A stretch of DNA of 64,000 nucleotides, taken from NCBI GenBank assembly GCA_963775835.1, contig CAVZKV010000027.1, positions 182,231 to 246,230 of the forward strand. The letters run 5' to 3'. This document shows positions 17,326 to 28,762 of the stretch, in pieces (positions within the stretch are counted from its first letter, which is position 1; each line of letters starts with the position of its first letter). A model generated the notes under the pieces. The model worked only from the letters and a program-made list of their open reading frames with translations, ran no database searches and was not told where the DNA came from. The stretch comes from AWTP1-13 sp963775835 (lineage in GTDB: Bacteria; Pseudomonadota; Alphaproteobacteria; Rhizobiales; Hyphomicrobiaceae). Position numbers and translations under genes: made by a program.

Positions 17326-18075
17326 TTATTTTGCCATGGCGATGACGCGGCGCTCGACGGGTGCTTGCGGGCGATCGTCGGGCACGGCGAGGGCCGAGGC
17401 CAGGGGCTCCGGCGCGCCCAAGCTATTGCGATTGCGCGGCATGACTTCGCCCCCCAGAGCCACGATGGCAGTCTCAACGCGTCGCAACAGCGTGGTCAAG
17501 CCGGTGATGAACACCTCGTGCGGTTGATTGATCTTGCTCGTGTCGTAGGCGTCCTGGAGTTGCTCCATCCACTTCCAATTCGAATACATGCCCTCCTGGG
17601 TGGCATAAGCCCACACGACCGAGAGCAGCTGATCCTTTGGCAGCAGTCCGACCTTGGCGACTTGCCCGCGATACCCCTGGTACGTCTCCGACCCGCCCAT
17701 GAATTTGGGCACCGTGAAATTGCTGCGTTTGCGACCCTCCATGCACACTTGATGCATGGTGCAGAGGCTGTCGTGCATGACCATCAATTCGGCAAGGATC
17801 ATCGCGCGTGCACCCACGCGCTCTTGCTCGATCTCCCGCTCCCTCTGGGCCAGCGCGCCCTCCGCGTTGGCCCTGAGCGTGGCCGTCACGCCCCAAAATC
17901 CCAAGCCGCCCGTCGCGGCGAAGCCGATCAACAGCTGATATTCCTTGATGACCTGGGCGACATCGACGAGGCCGGTCAACTGCAGGGCAATAAGGACGAC
18001 CAAAATCCCTAAGGCCACCTCCACGATCCACCAGCGCCAATCCGAAAGGAGTGCCTCGCGCGCTCTCGGGAGCAT
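17326..18075 (-). CDS. membrane protein with two N-terminal helices, hypothetical
   Basis: A 249-residue product. Two membrane segments lie near residues 13-36 (WWIVEVALGILVVLIALQLT) and 48-68 (LLIGFAATGGLGFWGVTATL). A charged helical stretch follows (ALAQREREIEQERVGARAMI), then a soluble domain of about 160 residues with WAYATQEGMYSNWKWMEQLQ. The ATG at 18075 follows GAGGA; five more codons to 18090 are possible. It converges on the Bug gene with a 16-bp gap. No family recognised. Confidence 0.65.
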   Translation of the reverse strand: MLPRAREALLSDWRWWIVEVALGILVVLIALQLTGLVDVAQVIKEYQLLIGFAATGGLGFWGVTATLRANAEGALAQREREIEQERVGARAMILAELMVMHDSLCTMHQVCMEGRKRSNFTVPKFMGGSETYQGYRGQVAKVGLLPKDQLLSVVWAYATQEGMYSNWKWMEQLQDAYDTSKINQPHEVFITGLTTLLRRVETAIVALGGEVMPRNRNSLGAPEPLASALAVPDDRPQAPVERRVIAMAK

Positions 18076-18663
18076 GACAGTCCTCACCAATCGAAGAAAT
18101 CAATGACCCAATCCGCACCCTCCCGCGACCCATGGATGCGCTCCATGGGCACAGCCTTAAGGCCCATTGCGGCAGCCCAGTGGCCAAGCCCGACTTCAGA
18201 CACAAATGCGCCGCGCTGCGGCGCGCGGGCCACGCGGGGGGTAGCCGCGATCGACGGCCAGGCGCGACCGCACCGCGTCGATACGAAAAATAATTATCGC
18301 GATCATGCGGAGGCTTAAAAAACGACGCCCGCGCCGAGGCGGAATGGCGCAAGAAGTTGGGCACGGCGCCCCTTCGCCTTGCGCGCGATGGCTGCGGTCG
18401 CAACGATCACGCCGGCACAGGCCTAGGTATAACCACGCGGATTTGTTTGGGCCTGGGGAGGCGCGGGCCCATCTCCCCAGCCCTGGGCAATCGCCGAGGC
18501 CGGCGCTGGCGGGGCGACATTTGAGTGGGGCAAGGGCGCCGCTTGGCTGTGGTCGCTCCGCCACGGCGGCACCCAAACGCCAAGGGCTGCCTTCAGTCGT
18601 CCGCATTTGCGCTCTTTTTTGCGGCTGGTCGCCGTGAAGTCTTGGGTTTAGGGGTTTTGCTAC
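18076..18663. other. 588-bp gap without a supported gene
   Basis: Spacer upstream of two divergently placed hypothetical genes. AT-rich patches near 18285-18310 (AAAAATAATTATCGCGATCA) could hold promoters. Open frames here have no ribosome-binding site and show arginine-rich artefact composition. Confidence 0.5.
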
Positions 18664-19107
18664 ATGCTGGGTTCTGGGCCCACACCCCGCACCACCAAGT
18701 TGGGGCGCGGGTGGGCTGCCTCCGCACTGTCCCGGCTGTTTGGCAGGCCAAAACTGCGCCGCGCGTGGTCCGAGGAGACGTCGGCGGCCGGCCTGCCCGC
18801 GGATGATCACGCCCTGCCCGCCATCGTCGTCAGGGCGCGCGAGGACGCCCGCTGCCGGCGGGCGCTGGCGCGCCTGGGCTACGTCAAGGTGCGCGCCCAC
18901 TATCAACGTCACAAACGGAAGGGGCAGCACACCTTCGCCGCCCTCGAGCACGAGCGCCTGGCGCCAACCATGGACTTCGTGCGGGATTGGCTCGCGGAGG
19001 AGAGAAAACGCATCGTTGCAAGCATGCGCTGGCCTTTCCTGATGACAATGCTGGTCACGATCGTTGCCGGCATTGTGTTCGCCGCGGTCGCCCGGGTCCT
19101 CGATTAG
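18664..19107 (+). CDS. hypothetical protein with C-terminal membrane anchor
   Basis: A 147-residue product. Residues 1-120 are basic and soluble, including ARCRRALARLGYVKVRAHYQ and ERLAPTMDFVRDWLAEERKR. Residues about 123-145 are a single hydrophobic helix (PFLMTMLVTIVAGIVFAAVA), suggesting a tail-anchored protein. The ribosome-binding site is modest (AGGGG about 10 nt upstream). No family recognised. Confidence 0.5.
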   Translation: MLGSGPTPRTTKLGRGWAASALSRLFGRPKLRRAWSEETSAAGLPADDHALPAIVVRAREDARCRRALARLGYVKVRAHYQRHKRKGQHTFAALEHERLAPTMDFVRDWLAEERKRIVASMRWPFLMTMLVTIVAGIVFAAVARVLD

Positions 19108-19259
19108 CTTTAACGTCGGCGGGCCCGACCGGCAGCCGACCAGCAAGTCCTCGGCGAGCCCCTATTTGGCGCCGGCGGACCTTTGAGCCCGCCCTCGTTC
19201 TGACCGGCAGGCTTGCGCGCGCAACCGCGCTGGGGCAGCTTGCCCCAGGGGTGGCGTGC

Positions 19260-19988
19260 GTGTTGCTCGCCGCGGTCTCCTCGATCGGCTCGACACCCGT
19301 GCTTGTTGGCGCGAAAATCCCGCAGCTTCGAGAGCTCCTTCGACCTCGCCCCGGGCGAGCGCGGGGCGCGCTGCCGACGGCGCGCCCTGCGGGCGTTGCT
19401 GTCGCCTTCCTCTTTGTGGCCCTCCTCGCCGGCCCCGCCCCCGCAATCACCGAGGACGTGCGAGGCGCCCCGCAAGAGGCGCTCAGCTTCGCCGATGCCG
19501 ACGGCCGCGTCGTCCTGAGCAGCGATTTTCCAGGCAAGTGGCTCCTCATCTATTTTGGCTATATGCACTGCTCCGATCTGTGCCCGACAGGGCTGAGCGT
19601 GCTCGCCAATGCACTCGAGCAGATCGGGCCGGCCGCCGCGCAGGTCCAGCCCTTGTTTGTGACCTTCGATCCCGAGCGCGACCGGGGGCCTGAGCTTCGC
19701 CGCTTCGCGGAGGCCTTTGACAAGCGCCTGATCGGCCTCGGTGGCTCCCCCGATGAAATCAAACGGGCCGCCGCCGCGCTCGGTGTGTCCTTCGAGAAGG
19801 TGGCGCAGCCGGACGCCGGTTACGTCGTCGACCACAGCTCGGGCTACGTGCTGATCGACCCCGCGCGCAAAAACGTGCGCGCCTTGCGTTTCGCCGAGCC
19901 GCACCTCCTCGCCGCCAAGCTGATCGCCGTCATGACGGCGGCCGGCACACCGCTTGGCGCGGTCAACAATATCGGCGCCTATCGCTGA
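19260..19988 (+). CDS. SCO1/SenC-family copper-binding thioredoxin-fold protein
   Basis: The C-terminal 170 residues are a SCO domain: FPGKWLLIYFGYMHCSDLCP holds the copper-binding C-x3-C, LFVTFDPERDRGPELRRFAE is the family's redox-loop segment, and YVVDHSSGYVLIDP supplies the conserved His. SCO proteins deliver copper to the CuA centre of cytochrome oxidase or act as thiol reductases. A hydrophobic helix (GVAVAFLFVALLAGPAPA) precedes the domain as signal or anchor. The start is unclear: GTG at 19260 follows AGGGG by 8 nt, but the frame is open further upstream. The 3' end overlaps the convergent LVIVD gene by 10 bp. No oxidase genes are nearby. Confidence 0.82.
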   Translation: MLLAAVSSIGSTPVLVGAKIPQLRELLRPRPGRARGALPTARPAGVAVAFLFVALLAGPAPAITEDVRGAPQEALSFADADGRVVLSSDFPGKWLLIYFGYMHCSDLCPTGLSVLANALEQIGPAAAQVQPLFVTFDPERDRGPELRRFAEAFDKRLIGLGGSPDEIKRAAAALGVSFEKVAQPDAGYVVDHSSGYVLIDPARKNVRALRFAEPHLLAAKLIAVMTAAGTPLGAVNNIGAYR

Positions 19989-21436
19989 ACGGCCGCGGTG
20001 AAATTGCCGACGCGCCGGGCCTGGCCGGTCAACTTGAGAATATGCATGCCGGTATTGGCCCGATCCACGGCATAGATGTAGCCGCGTTCGTCGACCTCCA
20101 CATTGTTGGTCTGGATCGCCACCTTGCAGCGTTCGGCGCCGTTCTCCAGGGGAATGCAGCGCTTGTCGGTGTTGCGCGTGACCGCCGGGATATAGTGCGC
20201 CACTTCCTTGAGGTGGTAGGGATCGCGAATGTCGACGGCGCGCACGCCGGCATTGAAGTGCGAAAAGAACATCACCCGCTTGTAGTAGACGGGTGCCAAA
20301 CTTTCGTTGGAGGCATGCGTGCCGAAGCGGCCGCCGCGGCCGCAGAAGCCGCCGCTCGCCTCGGGGACGCCCCAGGTCGCCACCGAGGCGGGATAGCGCT
20401 CCACCGTCACGTCGACCATCCACACGAACTGACGCGCCTCCTCACACTCGTTCTTGATCTGCTCGTTGGTGACGACCACAAAGTTGCGAACCTTGCCCAC
20501 CTTGTCCTTGGCAAATTCCGCCACCGGCAGCTCCAGCACTGGAAAGGTCGTGTGCGCGCCCGTGAGCGGGGACATATCGAGCCTGCCGACCTGCGGGTAG
20601 GTGAGGTTGTCATCGGTCGGCTCCTTCGGACCGTTGAGGAGCTTCTCGCGGTCGACGATCTGCAGCACGCCGCCCTCGTTGGTGCCGTAGCCGAAGTAAA
20701 TGCGGTTGCCCTTGGGACCCGTGGAGATGGCGCCGTGCAGTCGGGTGGGAACGGGACCGCCGGCTCCGGGCTGCTGGCCGGGCAGCCCGAAGTCGCGAAT
20801 TTTCACCGGTTTGGCCGGGTCGGCGAGGTCGTAAACTTCGGTCATGCGTGGCACGCGCCAGCCGGCAACGCCGGAGACGAGGTAGGCAATGCCCGTATCG
20901 CACTCCCACCAATTTTTGTGCGTGCCCTTCAACCCGTCGAGGCGGGTGATGAGCTTCGGGCTGCTGGGGTCGGTCGTGTTCCAGATCTCGTGCGCCTGAT
21001 TGCCAAACGTGCGCAACATGTACACCGCCTTGGCATCGCCCTTGGGCAGGCTGTTGCCGTCGCACACGCGCACCATCTGCGCCCCGCCATCCTCCGCGAG
21101 CCCCGCATCACCCGGAATGTGAAAGAGATACTTGGGCCGGCGCGGGTCGGTCACATCGACGATGGACGTGCCGTTGAACTCTTCCGCGCCCGTCAGCGGG
21201 TTGCGCGGCTTTGGCACCTCCTTGCTGCCGCCGTGATGGCCGACGTAGGCGATCCAGCGCTCGCCCTGCTTGTGGATGGTGGGTTGGTAGGCGCTGCGCG
21301 CCTGCAGGTCGCTGTAGCCGACGAGGGCCATATCCTTTGCCTCGGCACGCGATTGGGCGAGGAGCGGTTGCGGCGACGCGACGGCGATGAGACCCGCTAA
21401 CAGCCCGGCGAGACCAACTGTGGGCACCTGCACCAT
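19979..21436 (-). CDS. exported LVIVD-repeat beta-propeller-like protein
   Basis: A 485-residue protein with a signal peptide (MVQVPTVGLAGLLAGLIAVA, cleavage near LLAQS). The ATG at 21436 sits after GGGGGAGGAA. Repeated blade-like motifs of the form (S/A)-I/V-V-D-V/L-x-D-P-xx-P are visible: SIVDVTDPRRPKYLFHIPGD, EVYDLADPAKPVKIRDFGLP and VRAVDIRDPYHLKEVAHYIP. These are typical of LVIVD propellers. Several histidines and cysteines are present (GGFCGRGGRFGTH). Biochemical role unknown. It lies between a SCO protein and a metallo-beta-lactamase, both exported, so a periplasmic metal- or redox-related task is possible. Confidence 0.75.
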   Translation of the reverse strand: MVQVPTVGLAGLLAGLIAVASPQPLLAQSRAEAKDMALVGYSDLQARSAYQPTIHKQGERWIAYVGHHGGSKEVPKPRNPLTGAEEFNGTSIVDVTDPRRPKYLFHIPGDAGLAEDGGAQMVRVCDGNSLPKGDAKAVYMLRTFGNQAHEIWNTTDPSSPKLITRLDGLKGTHKNWWECDTGIAYLVSGVAGWRVPRMTEVYDLADPAKPVKIRDFGLPGQQPGAGGPVPTRLHGAISTGPKGNRIYFGYGTNEGGVLQIVDREKLLNGPKEPTDDNLTYPQVGRLDMSPLTGAHTTFPVLELPVAEFAKDKVGKVRNFVVVTNEQIKNECEEARQFVWMVDVTVERYPASVATWGVPEASGGFCGRGGRFGTHASNESLAPVYYKRVMFFSHFNAGVRAVDIRDPYHLKEVAHYIPAVTRNTDKRCIPLENGAERCKVAIQTNNVEVDERGYIYAVDRANTGMHILKLTGQARRVGNFTAAVQR

Positions 21437-21480
21437 TTCCTCCCCCTCGTTGTTTACATTCGCCACAGCTTGTTTCGACC

Positions 21481-22434
21481 TTAGGGGTCGGCGACCCAGA
21501 CAAAGGCCTGTTCTTTTCGTTCCACGCGTCCGAAGCCCGGAAACGGCATATGATAGCAAAGCACCTGCAGCTTGTCGGTCACGGCCATGTCCAGCAGCTT
21601 GCGCCGGCTGGCGGCGGCCTTGGCCCCATCCATGTCGGCGGCCGGCCGCCAGTCGGGATGGGCGAACGCAATGTGATTGTTTTGCACGGCATCGGCGGTG
21701 ATAAGCAGCGTGCTGGTGCCCGACGTCAGCAACACCGAGAGGTGGCCCGGTGTATGCCCGGCCGTGTCGAGGGCGACGATCCCCGGCGCAATTTCGGCGC
21801 CCGGTTTGATGCGCTGCGTGCGTCCTTCGATGGCCTTGAAGACGCGTTTAGCGCCCGCCGCGATCCCTTCGATTGGCCCCGTGAGGCGCCCTGCCTCGCC
21901 ACCGGTCCAAAACTCGAACTCCCTGGCCGACACCAGGTACTGCGCCCGCGGAAAGCGCAAGCTGTTGTCCAATTCGTCGATCAGGCCCCAGACGTGATCG
22001 GGGTGCGCGTGGGTCAGCACCACCTTGCCGATCGTCTCGGGCGCGATCCCCGCGGCTTCCAAGCTTTCGGCGAGGCGCCCGGCGGTGGGCTCCCAGGTGC
22101 CGCCGGAACCCGCATCGATCAGAATGTGCTCATCGCCCGCGTGCAACAGGGCGACATTGATGTGGAAATTGACGCGATCGGGACCAAGGCCGCGTCGCCC
22201 CAGGAAGCCTTTGAGCTCGCTCGCCACCACGTTGGTCGCCAGCATTTGCGAGGGGACGACGAGGTGCCCGTCGCTCAACACCATGAGCTCGTGTGCCCCC
22301 AACGACAGGCGATGGTGGGCGGAAGCGAACGCTTGGACCTCCTGCGCGCCGGCGTTGCCGCCAACCCCGCCGGCGGCGAGCGCCCCGCCGGCCTGCAGGA
22401 AGGCACGGCGGCTCAGGTGCGAGATCGTTGCCAT
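21481..22434 (-). CDS. Tat-exported metallo-beta-lactamase-fold hydrolase
   Basis: A 317-residue protein from the ATG at 22434 (MATISHLSRRAFLQAGGALA), with a Tat signal (SRRAFLQ). The zinc-binding H-x-H-x-D-H motif is VLTHAHPDHVWGL. Further ligands are in DTAGHTPGHLSVLL, LLITADAVQNNH and the C-terminal CYHMPFPGFG. This pattern matches exported MBL-fold hydrolases (quorum-quenching or alkylsulfatase-like relatives) rather than true beta-lactamases. A 131-residue upstream extension of the open frame is not supported. It lies 44 bp from the LVIVD gene on the same strand, so probably co-transcribed with it. Confidence 0.88.
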   Translation of the reverse strand: MATISHLSRRAFLQAGGALAAGGVGGNAGAQEVQAFASAHHRLSLGAHELMVLSDGHLVVPSQMLATNVVASELKGFLGRRGLGPDRVNFHINVALLHAGDEHILIDAGSGGTWEPTAGRLAESLEAAGIAPETIGKVVLTHAHPDHVWGLIDELDNSLRFPRAQYLVSAREFEFWTGGEAGRLTGPIEGIAAGAKRVFKAIEGRTQRIKPGAEIAPGIVALDTAGHTPGHLSVLLTSGTSTLLITADAVQNNHIAFAHPDWRPAADMDGAKAAASRRKLLDMAVTDKLQVLCYHMPFPGFGRVERKEQAFVWVADP

Positions 22435-22696
22435 GGGCAGTTTCCCCAAATGGCCAAGGGCATACGCGGCCAAGGCCGGGGCTGTGGCGGGGCCCAGGGA
22501 CGGGGTGGGTCCTGCCAAGCCGGGGGCCCGTTGTAAGCCGTCTTCGGCCTCCTGGGCAAATTGCCCCCCGCTGGCGGGCGAGAAGTGCGCGCCGGTGCCG
22601 GCGCCGTCCTTGGTTGCCGGGGCCAAAAGGTTTGCAAAGCCTTGAGGGGGTGGCCCATCATGGCGGCCGCACGAGGTCCTGAAACAACGCCGGGAG

Positions 22697-23708
22697 ATGA
22701 CCGTGACGGCCGCGACCAATCGACAAATTCTGCTCGTGCAACTCCCCACGGGCAAACTGGCGCCGGAGCATTTCGCGTTGCGGGAGGGCGCGATCCCCTC
22801 GGCCAATGCCGGCGAGGTCGTTCTCAAGGTGCGCTACCTCTCGCTTGATGCCGCCAACCGCGCCTGGATGCAGGGCGCCACCTATCGCGATGCGGTCGTG
22901 GCGGGGTCGGTCATGTCGGGAGCCGCCGTCGCCGAGGTGGTGGAGAGCAAAGCGCCAGCTTTCTCCCCAGGTGACCTCGTCTTTGCCGATACGGGCTGGC
23001 AGGACTATGCCGTGCTGCCCGCCAAGCGCCTTGTCCCATTAGCCCAACATCGAACCCATGACGCATCTGCTCAGCGTCTACGGCATTGCCGGGCTCACGG
23101 CCTACTTCGGTCTCCTCAAAGTGGCGACGCCGAAAGAAGGCGACACGGTTGTCGTCTCGGCCGCGGCGGGTTCGGTCGGGTCCCTGGCCGGCCAAATCGC
23201 CAAAATCAAAGGCTGCCGCGTGGTCGGCATCGCCGGCGGCGCCGACAAATGCCAGTGGCTATTGCAGGAACTGGGCTTCGATGCGGCCGTCGACTACAAG
23301 GCCGGCGCGACCTTCAAGGCGCTGAAAGCCGCGGCGCCCGGCGGCATCGACGTTTACTTCGACAATGTCGGCGGCGACATCCTCGAGGCCTGTCTGGCAC
23401 AGATGAACATCGGCGGCCGGATTTCCTGCTGTGGCGCCATTTCCGCCTATGACGGGCCGGCGCCGGCGGCCGGCCCGCGCGGCGTTCCGGGCCTGATTGT
23501 CGTCAAACGCCTCACCCTCAAGGGCTTCATCGTCACGGACTATTTCGCGGAACGCGACCAGGCAATTGCCGATTTGCGCAGCTGGGTCGCGGCCGAGAAG
23601 CTCAAGGTCCACGAAGACGTCATCGCTGGGCTGGAAAACAGCCCAAGCGCTTTGATCGGTCTGCTGGCCGGACAAAATCGCGGCAAGCGGATGGTTAAGG
23701 TCGCGTGA
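22697..23708 (+). pseudogene. zinc-independent MDR-family NADP-dependent oxidoreductase (CurA-like), frame broken at about 23046
   Basis: Two frames together encode one about 336-residue medium-chain reductase. The first (from 22697) carries VRYLSLDAANRAWMQGATYR. The second (to 23708) carries the NADPH-binding AAAGSVGSLAGQIAKIKG and IDVYFDNVGGDILEACLAQM, close to COG2130 curcumin/alkenal reductases. Removing one of the two A at 23046-23047 restores PLAHIEPMTHLLSVYG, matching the family, so a one-base insertion is the cause. The rest is well conserved, so this is either a very recent mutation or a sequence error. It is divergent from the MBL gene. Confidence 0.85.
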
Positions 23709-24297
23709 GGCGACCGCCGACCCTCACGAGGGATCATCGCCCGAATGCCTTGTGCCGCGGCTTGAAGCCAAGGCGGCCAAGGCAAACAACAAAGGCCGCG
23801 CTCTGGCTGAGAGAGCGCGGCCAACCTAACAGGTCTCGTCCTGACTAAAAGCCGGGCGGCCTGCCCGAGCATATGCATGCCGAGGAAATGCGCGGGAGCC
23901 ACCTTAAGTTCCCCGCTCATCAGACTTTTTTTGTCGATTTCAGGCGGGCGCATGAAGGCGGATGTGAGCTTTTTTTTCTATTGCACTGCGAAAGGCCCTG
24001 AACGCGCGCGGGCCTTTACAGTCCCGCACCTCGCAAGCCCCCCTCGCCCCTCGCGCCGCCGCAAGCCCAGAAACCCTGGCCCGGCGTCGTCACCCCCTGG
24101 GGTGGCGCCGCGAGGGCCCCAAGCCCTCGCCAGCCCGCGCCTGGCTGGTCCCGATGTCTTCTCGGCGCGCCGTGGTGCCATCGCCAGGGGCAGCACCCGC
24201 AATTCTTGCCCACCGCTCTCTGGCGGGCCCCTCGGGCGGCGCCTATCGTGGCCGGGTTTCGGCAAGGGTTGAGATCGAGGGATCGCTGGGGACGCCC
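23709..24297. other. 589-bp gap with a hairpin
   Basis: Contains the stem-loop at 23794-23822 and then GC-rich sequence up to the malic enzyme. No gene supported. The poly-T patch GAGCTTTTTTTTCTATTGC (23967-23985) is notable but has no stem in front of it. Confidence 0.5.
23794..23822. terminator. 11-bp perfect stem-loop after the MDR reductase
   Basis: GGCCGCGCTCT (23794-23804) and AGAGCGCGGCC (23812-23822) with a 7-nt loop, 85 bp past the stop. The plus-strand 3' flank is not T-rich, whereas on the minus strand the stem is followed by TTTGTTGTTTG. Its direction of action is therefore uncertain. Confidence 0.45.
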
Positions 24298-26575
<2,278 letters not shown>

Positions 26576-26599
26576 GCGAGCCCGATAGGAGAGGCCACG

Positions 26600-27949
26600 A
26601 TGCAGGCCCACGCCGTATCCGCCCCGCCCAGGCACAAGCCGTTCTTCAAGAGCCTCTACTTCCAGGTCCTGCTCGCCATCTTCGCCGGCGTGCTGCTCGG
26701 CCACTTTCAGCCGCAGCTGGCCGAGCAAATGAAGCCGCTGGGCGATGCGTTCATCAAGATGATCAAAATGATCATCGCACCGATCATCTTCTGCACGGTC
26801 GTGCACGGCATCGCCAGCATGCAGGACATGCGCAAGGTCGGCCGCGTCGGCCTCAAGGCGCTCGTCTACTTCGAAGTGGTGACGACGCTGGCGCTGATCA
26901 TCGGCCTGATCGTGGCCAATACGCTGCAGCCCGGCGCCGGCATGAACGTCGATCCAACCACGATCGATACCAAATCGATCCAGGGCTACGTCGCCAAATC
27001 CAAGGAGCAGAGCACGCTGCAGTTCCTGATGGACATCATTCCCAACACCGTGGTCGGCGCCTTCGCCCAGGGCGAGATCCTGCAAGTGTTGTTTTTCGCC
27101 ATCCTGTTCGCCTTCGGCTTGCAGGCACTCGGAGCACGCGGCCAGGCACTGCTCGGCGTCATCGATCAGGCTTCGCACGCGCTGTTCGGCGTGGTCGCCA
27201 TCATCATGAAGGTTGCACCACTCGGGGCGTTCGGCGCCATGGCGTTCACCATCGGCAAGTACGGGTTGGCGACCTTGGTCTCGCTCGCGCATCTCATGCT
27301 CGCCTTCTATGTCACCTGCGTGATTTTCATCGTTGGCGTGCTTGGCTTCTTCGCCATGTTGGCGGGCGCCAACATCTTCAAGTTCATTCGCTACATCAAG
27401 GAGGAGCTGCTGATCGTGCTCGGCACCTCGTCCTCCGAATCGGTGCTGCCGCGCATGATCGCCAAGCTGGAGAACCTCGGCTGCGAGAAATCCGTGGTCG
27501 GCCTCGTCATTCCGACCGGCTACTCCTTCAATCTCGACGGCACCTGCATCTATCTGACCATGGCGGCACTGTTTCTGGCCCAGGCGACCAACACCGACCT
27601 CAGCCTCGCCCAGCAGCTGGGCATCATCGGCATCCTGCTCTTGACGTCCAAGGGTGCGGCGGGCGTGACCGGCTCGGGCTTCATCGTGCTGGCCGCCACC
27701 CTGTCATCGGTGGGCACGATCCCCGTGGCCGGCATCGCCCTGATTTTAGGCGTCGATCGCTTCATGTCGGAAGCACGTGCCCTGACCAACCTGATCGGCA
27801 ACGGCGTTGCCACGCTGGTGGTCTCGCGCTGGGAAGGCGCGCTCGACAATGACCGCATGCGCCGCCTGCTCGATAGCGAGACGGATGCCGACGCCGAGGA
27901 GCCCGAGCGCGTGCTCGACGTGCTGAGCCCGCCGGCCGCGGTACGTTAG
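26600..27949 (+). CDS. dctA: C4-dicarboxylate/H+ (Na+) symporter DctA
   Basis: A 449-residue DAACS-family symporter. Hallmarks: KPLGDAFIKMIKMIIAPIIF, the serine-rich loop VLGTSSSESVLPRMIAKLEN, the substrate/cation motif VIPTGYSFNLDGTCIYLTMA, and LLTSKGAAGVTGSGFIVLAA. It imports succinate, fumarate and malate across the inner membrane. A ribosome-binding site GGAGAGG precedes the ATG. It lies 24 bp after maeB and 27 bp before the SDR gene, forming one operon for C4-acid use. No DctB/DctD regulators lie next to it. Confidence 0.95.
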   Translation: MQAHAVSAPPRHKPFFKSLYFQVLLAIFAGVLLGHFQPQLAEQMKPLGDAFIKMIKMIIAPIIFCTVVHGIASMQDMRKVGRVGLKALVYFEVVTTLALIIGLIVANTLQPGAGMNVDPTTIDTKSIQGYVAKSKEQSTLQFLMDIIPNTVVGAFAQGEILQVLFFAILFAFGLQALGARGQALLGVIDQASHALFGVVAIIMKVAPLGAFGAMAFTIGKYGLATLVSLAHLMLAFYVTCVIFIVGVLGFFAMLAGANIFKFIRYIKEELLIVLGTSSSESVLPRMIAKLENLGCEKSVVGLVIPTGYSFNLDGTCIYLTMAALFLAQATNTDLSLAQQLGIIGILLLTSKGAAGVTGSGFIVLAATLSSVGTIPVAGIALILGVDRFMSEARALTNLIGNGVATLVVSRWEGALDNDRMRRLLDSETDADAEEPERVLDVLSPPAAVR

Positions 27950-27976
27950 GGATCGAGCCCAAGAGGAGAGCAGCAA

Positions 27977-28721
27977 ATGTCCAAGCGCGTTGCCGTGATA
28001 ACCGGTGGCATGGGAGGTCTCGGCGAGACCATCAGCACCAAGATGGCGGATGCGGACTATCGGGTGGTCGTCACCTATTCGCCGTCGAACAAGACCTGCG
28101 ATAAGTGGCTGGCGGCCATGCAGGAGAAAGGCTACCGCTTCAATGCCTACGCCTGCGATGTCACCGACTTTCCCTCGAGCAAAGCCTTTGTCGAGCGGGT
28201 GGTCACCGAGGTCGGCCCGGTCGATATCCTGGTGAACAACGCCGGCATCACCAAAGACATGACCTTCCGCAAAATGGGCAAGGCCGATTGGGACGCGGTC
28301 ATCAAGACCAATCTCGAATTCGGTGTTCAACATGACCAAGCAGGTCTACGACGGCATGATGGACCGCGGCTGGGGCCGCATCATCAACGTCTCCTCGGTC
28401 AACGGCTCCAAGGGCGCGTTCGGGCAGACCAACTATGCCGCCGCGAAAGCCGGCAGGCACGGCTTCACCAAGTCGCTGGCCTTGGAGTCGGCGCGCAAGG
28501 GCGTAACCGTCAACACCATTTCGCCGGGTTACATCGGCACCAAAATGGTGACGGCCATCCCCAAGGACGTGCTCGACAGCAAGATCCTGCCGCAGATCCC
28601 GATCTCGCGGCTGGGCAAACCCGAAGAGGTCGCCGGCTTGATCATCTATTTGTGCTCGCAAGAGGCAGCCTTTGTCACCGGCGCCAACATCGCCATCAAC
28701 GGCGGCCAGCACATGCAATAG
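27977..28721 (+). pseudogene. acetoacetyl-CoA reductase-like SDR (PhaB type), frame broken at about 28319
   Basis: About 247 residues of a short-chain dehydrogenase. GGMGGLGET near residue 12 is the NADPH loop, ILVNNAGITKDMTFRKM is the NNAG region, and INVSSVNGSKGAFGQTNYAA contains the catalytic Ser and YxxxK. RINGGQHMQ-like INGGQHMQ at the end matches PhaB. The upstream and downstream halves are in different frames. Deleting one T at 28319-28320 restores KTNLESVFNMTKQVYDGM. The enzyme makes 3-hydroxybutyryl-CoA for PHB. It follows dctA closely (27 bp), linking dicarboxylate uptake to reductant and carbon storage. Confidence 0.88.
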
Positions 28722-28762
28722 AGGCGCCGGCCGACGCCGATAGCCAGGAGGAGAGCTCGCCC

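Noticed and set aside
21481..22434. Antibiotic-resistance metallo-beta-lactamase
   Set aside because: The sequence has the general HxHxDH fold motif but a Tat signal and C-terminal features of other MBL-fold hydrolases; nothing points to beta-lactam hydrolysis.
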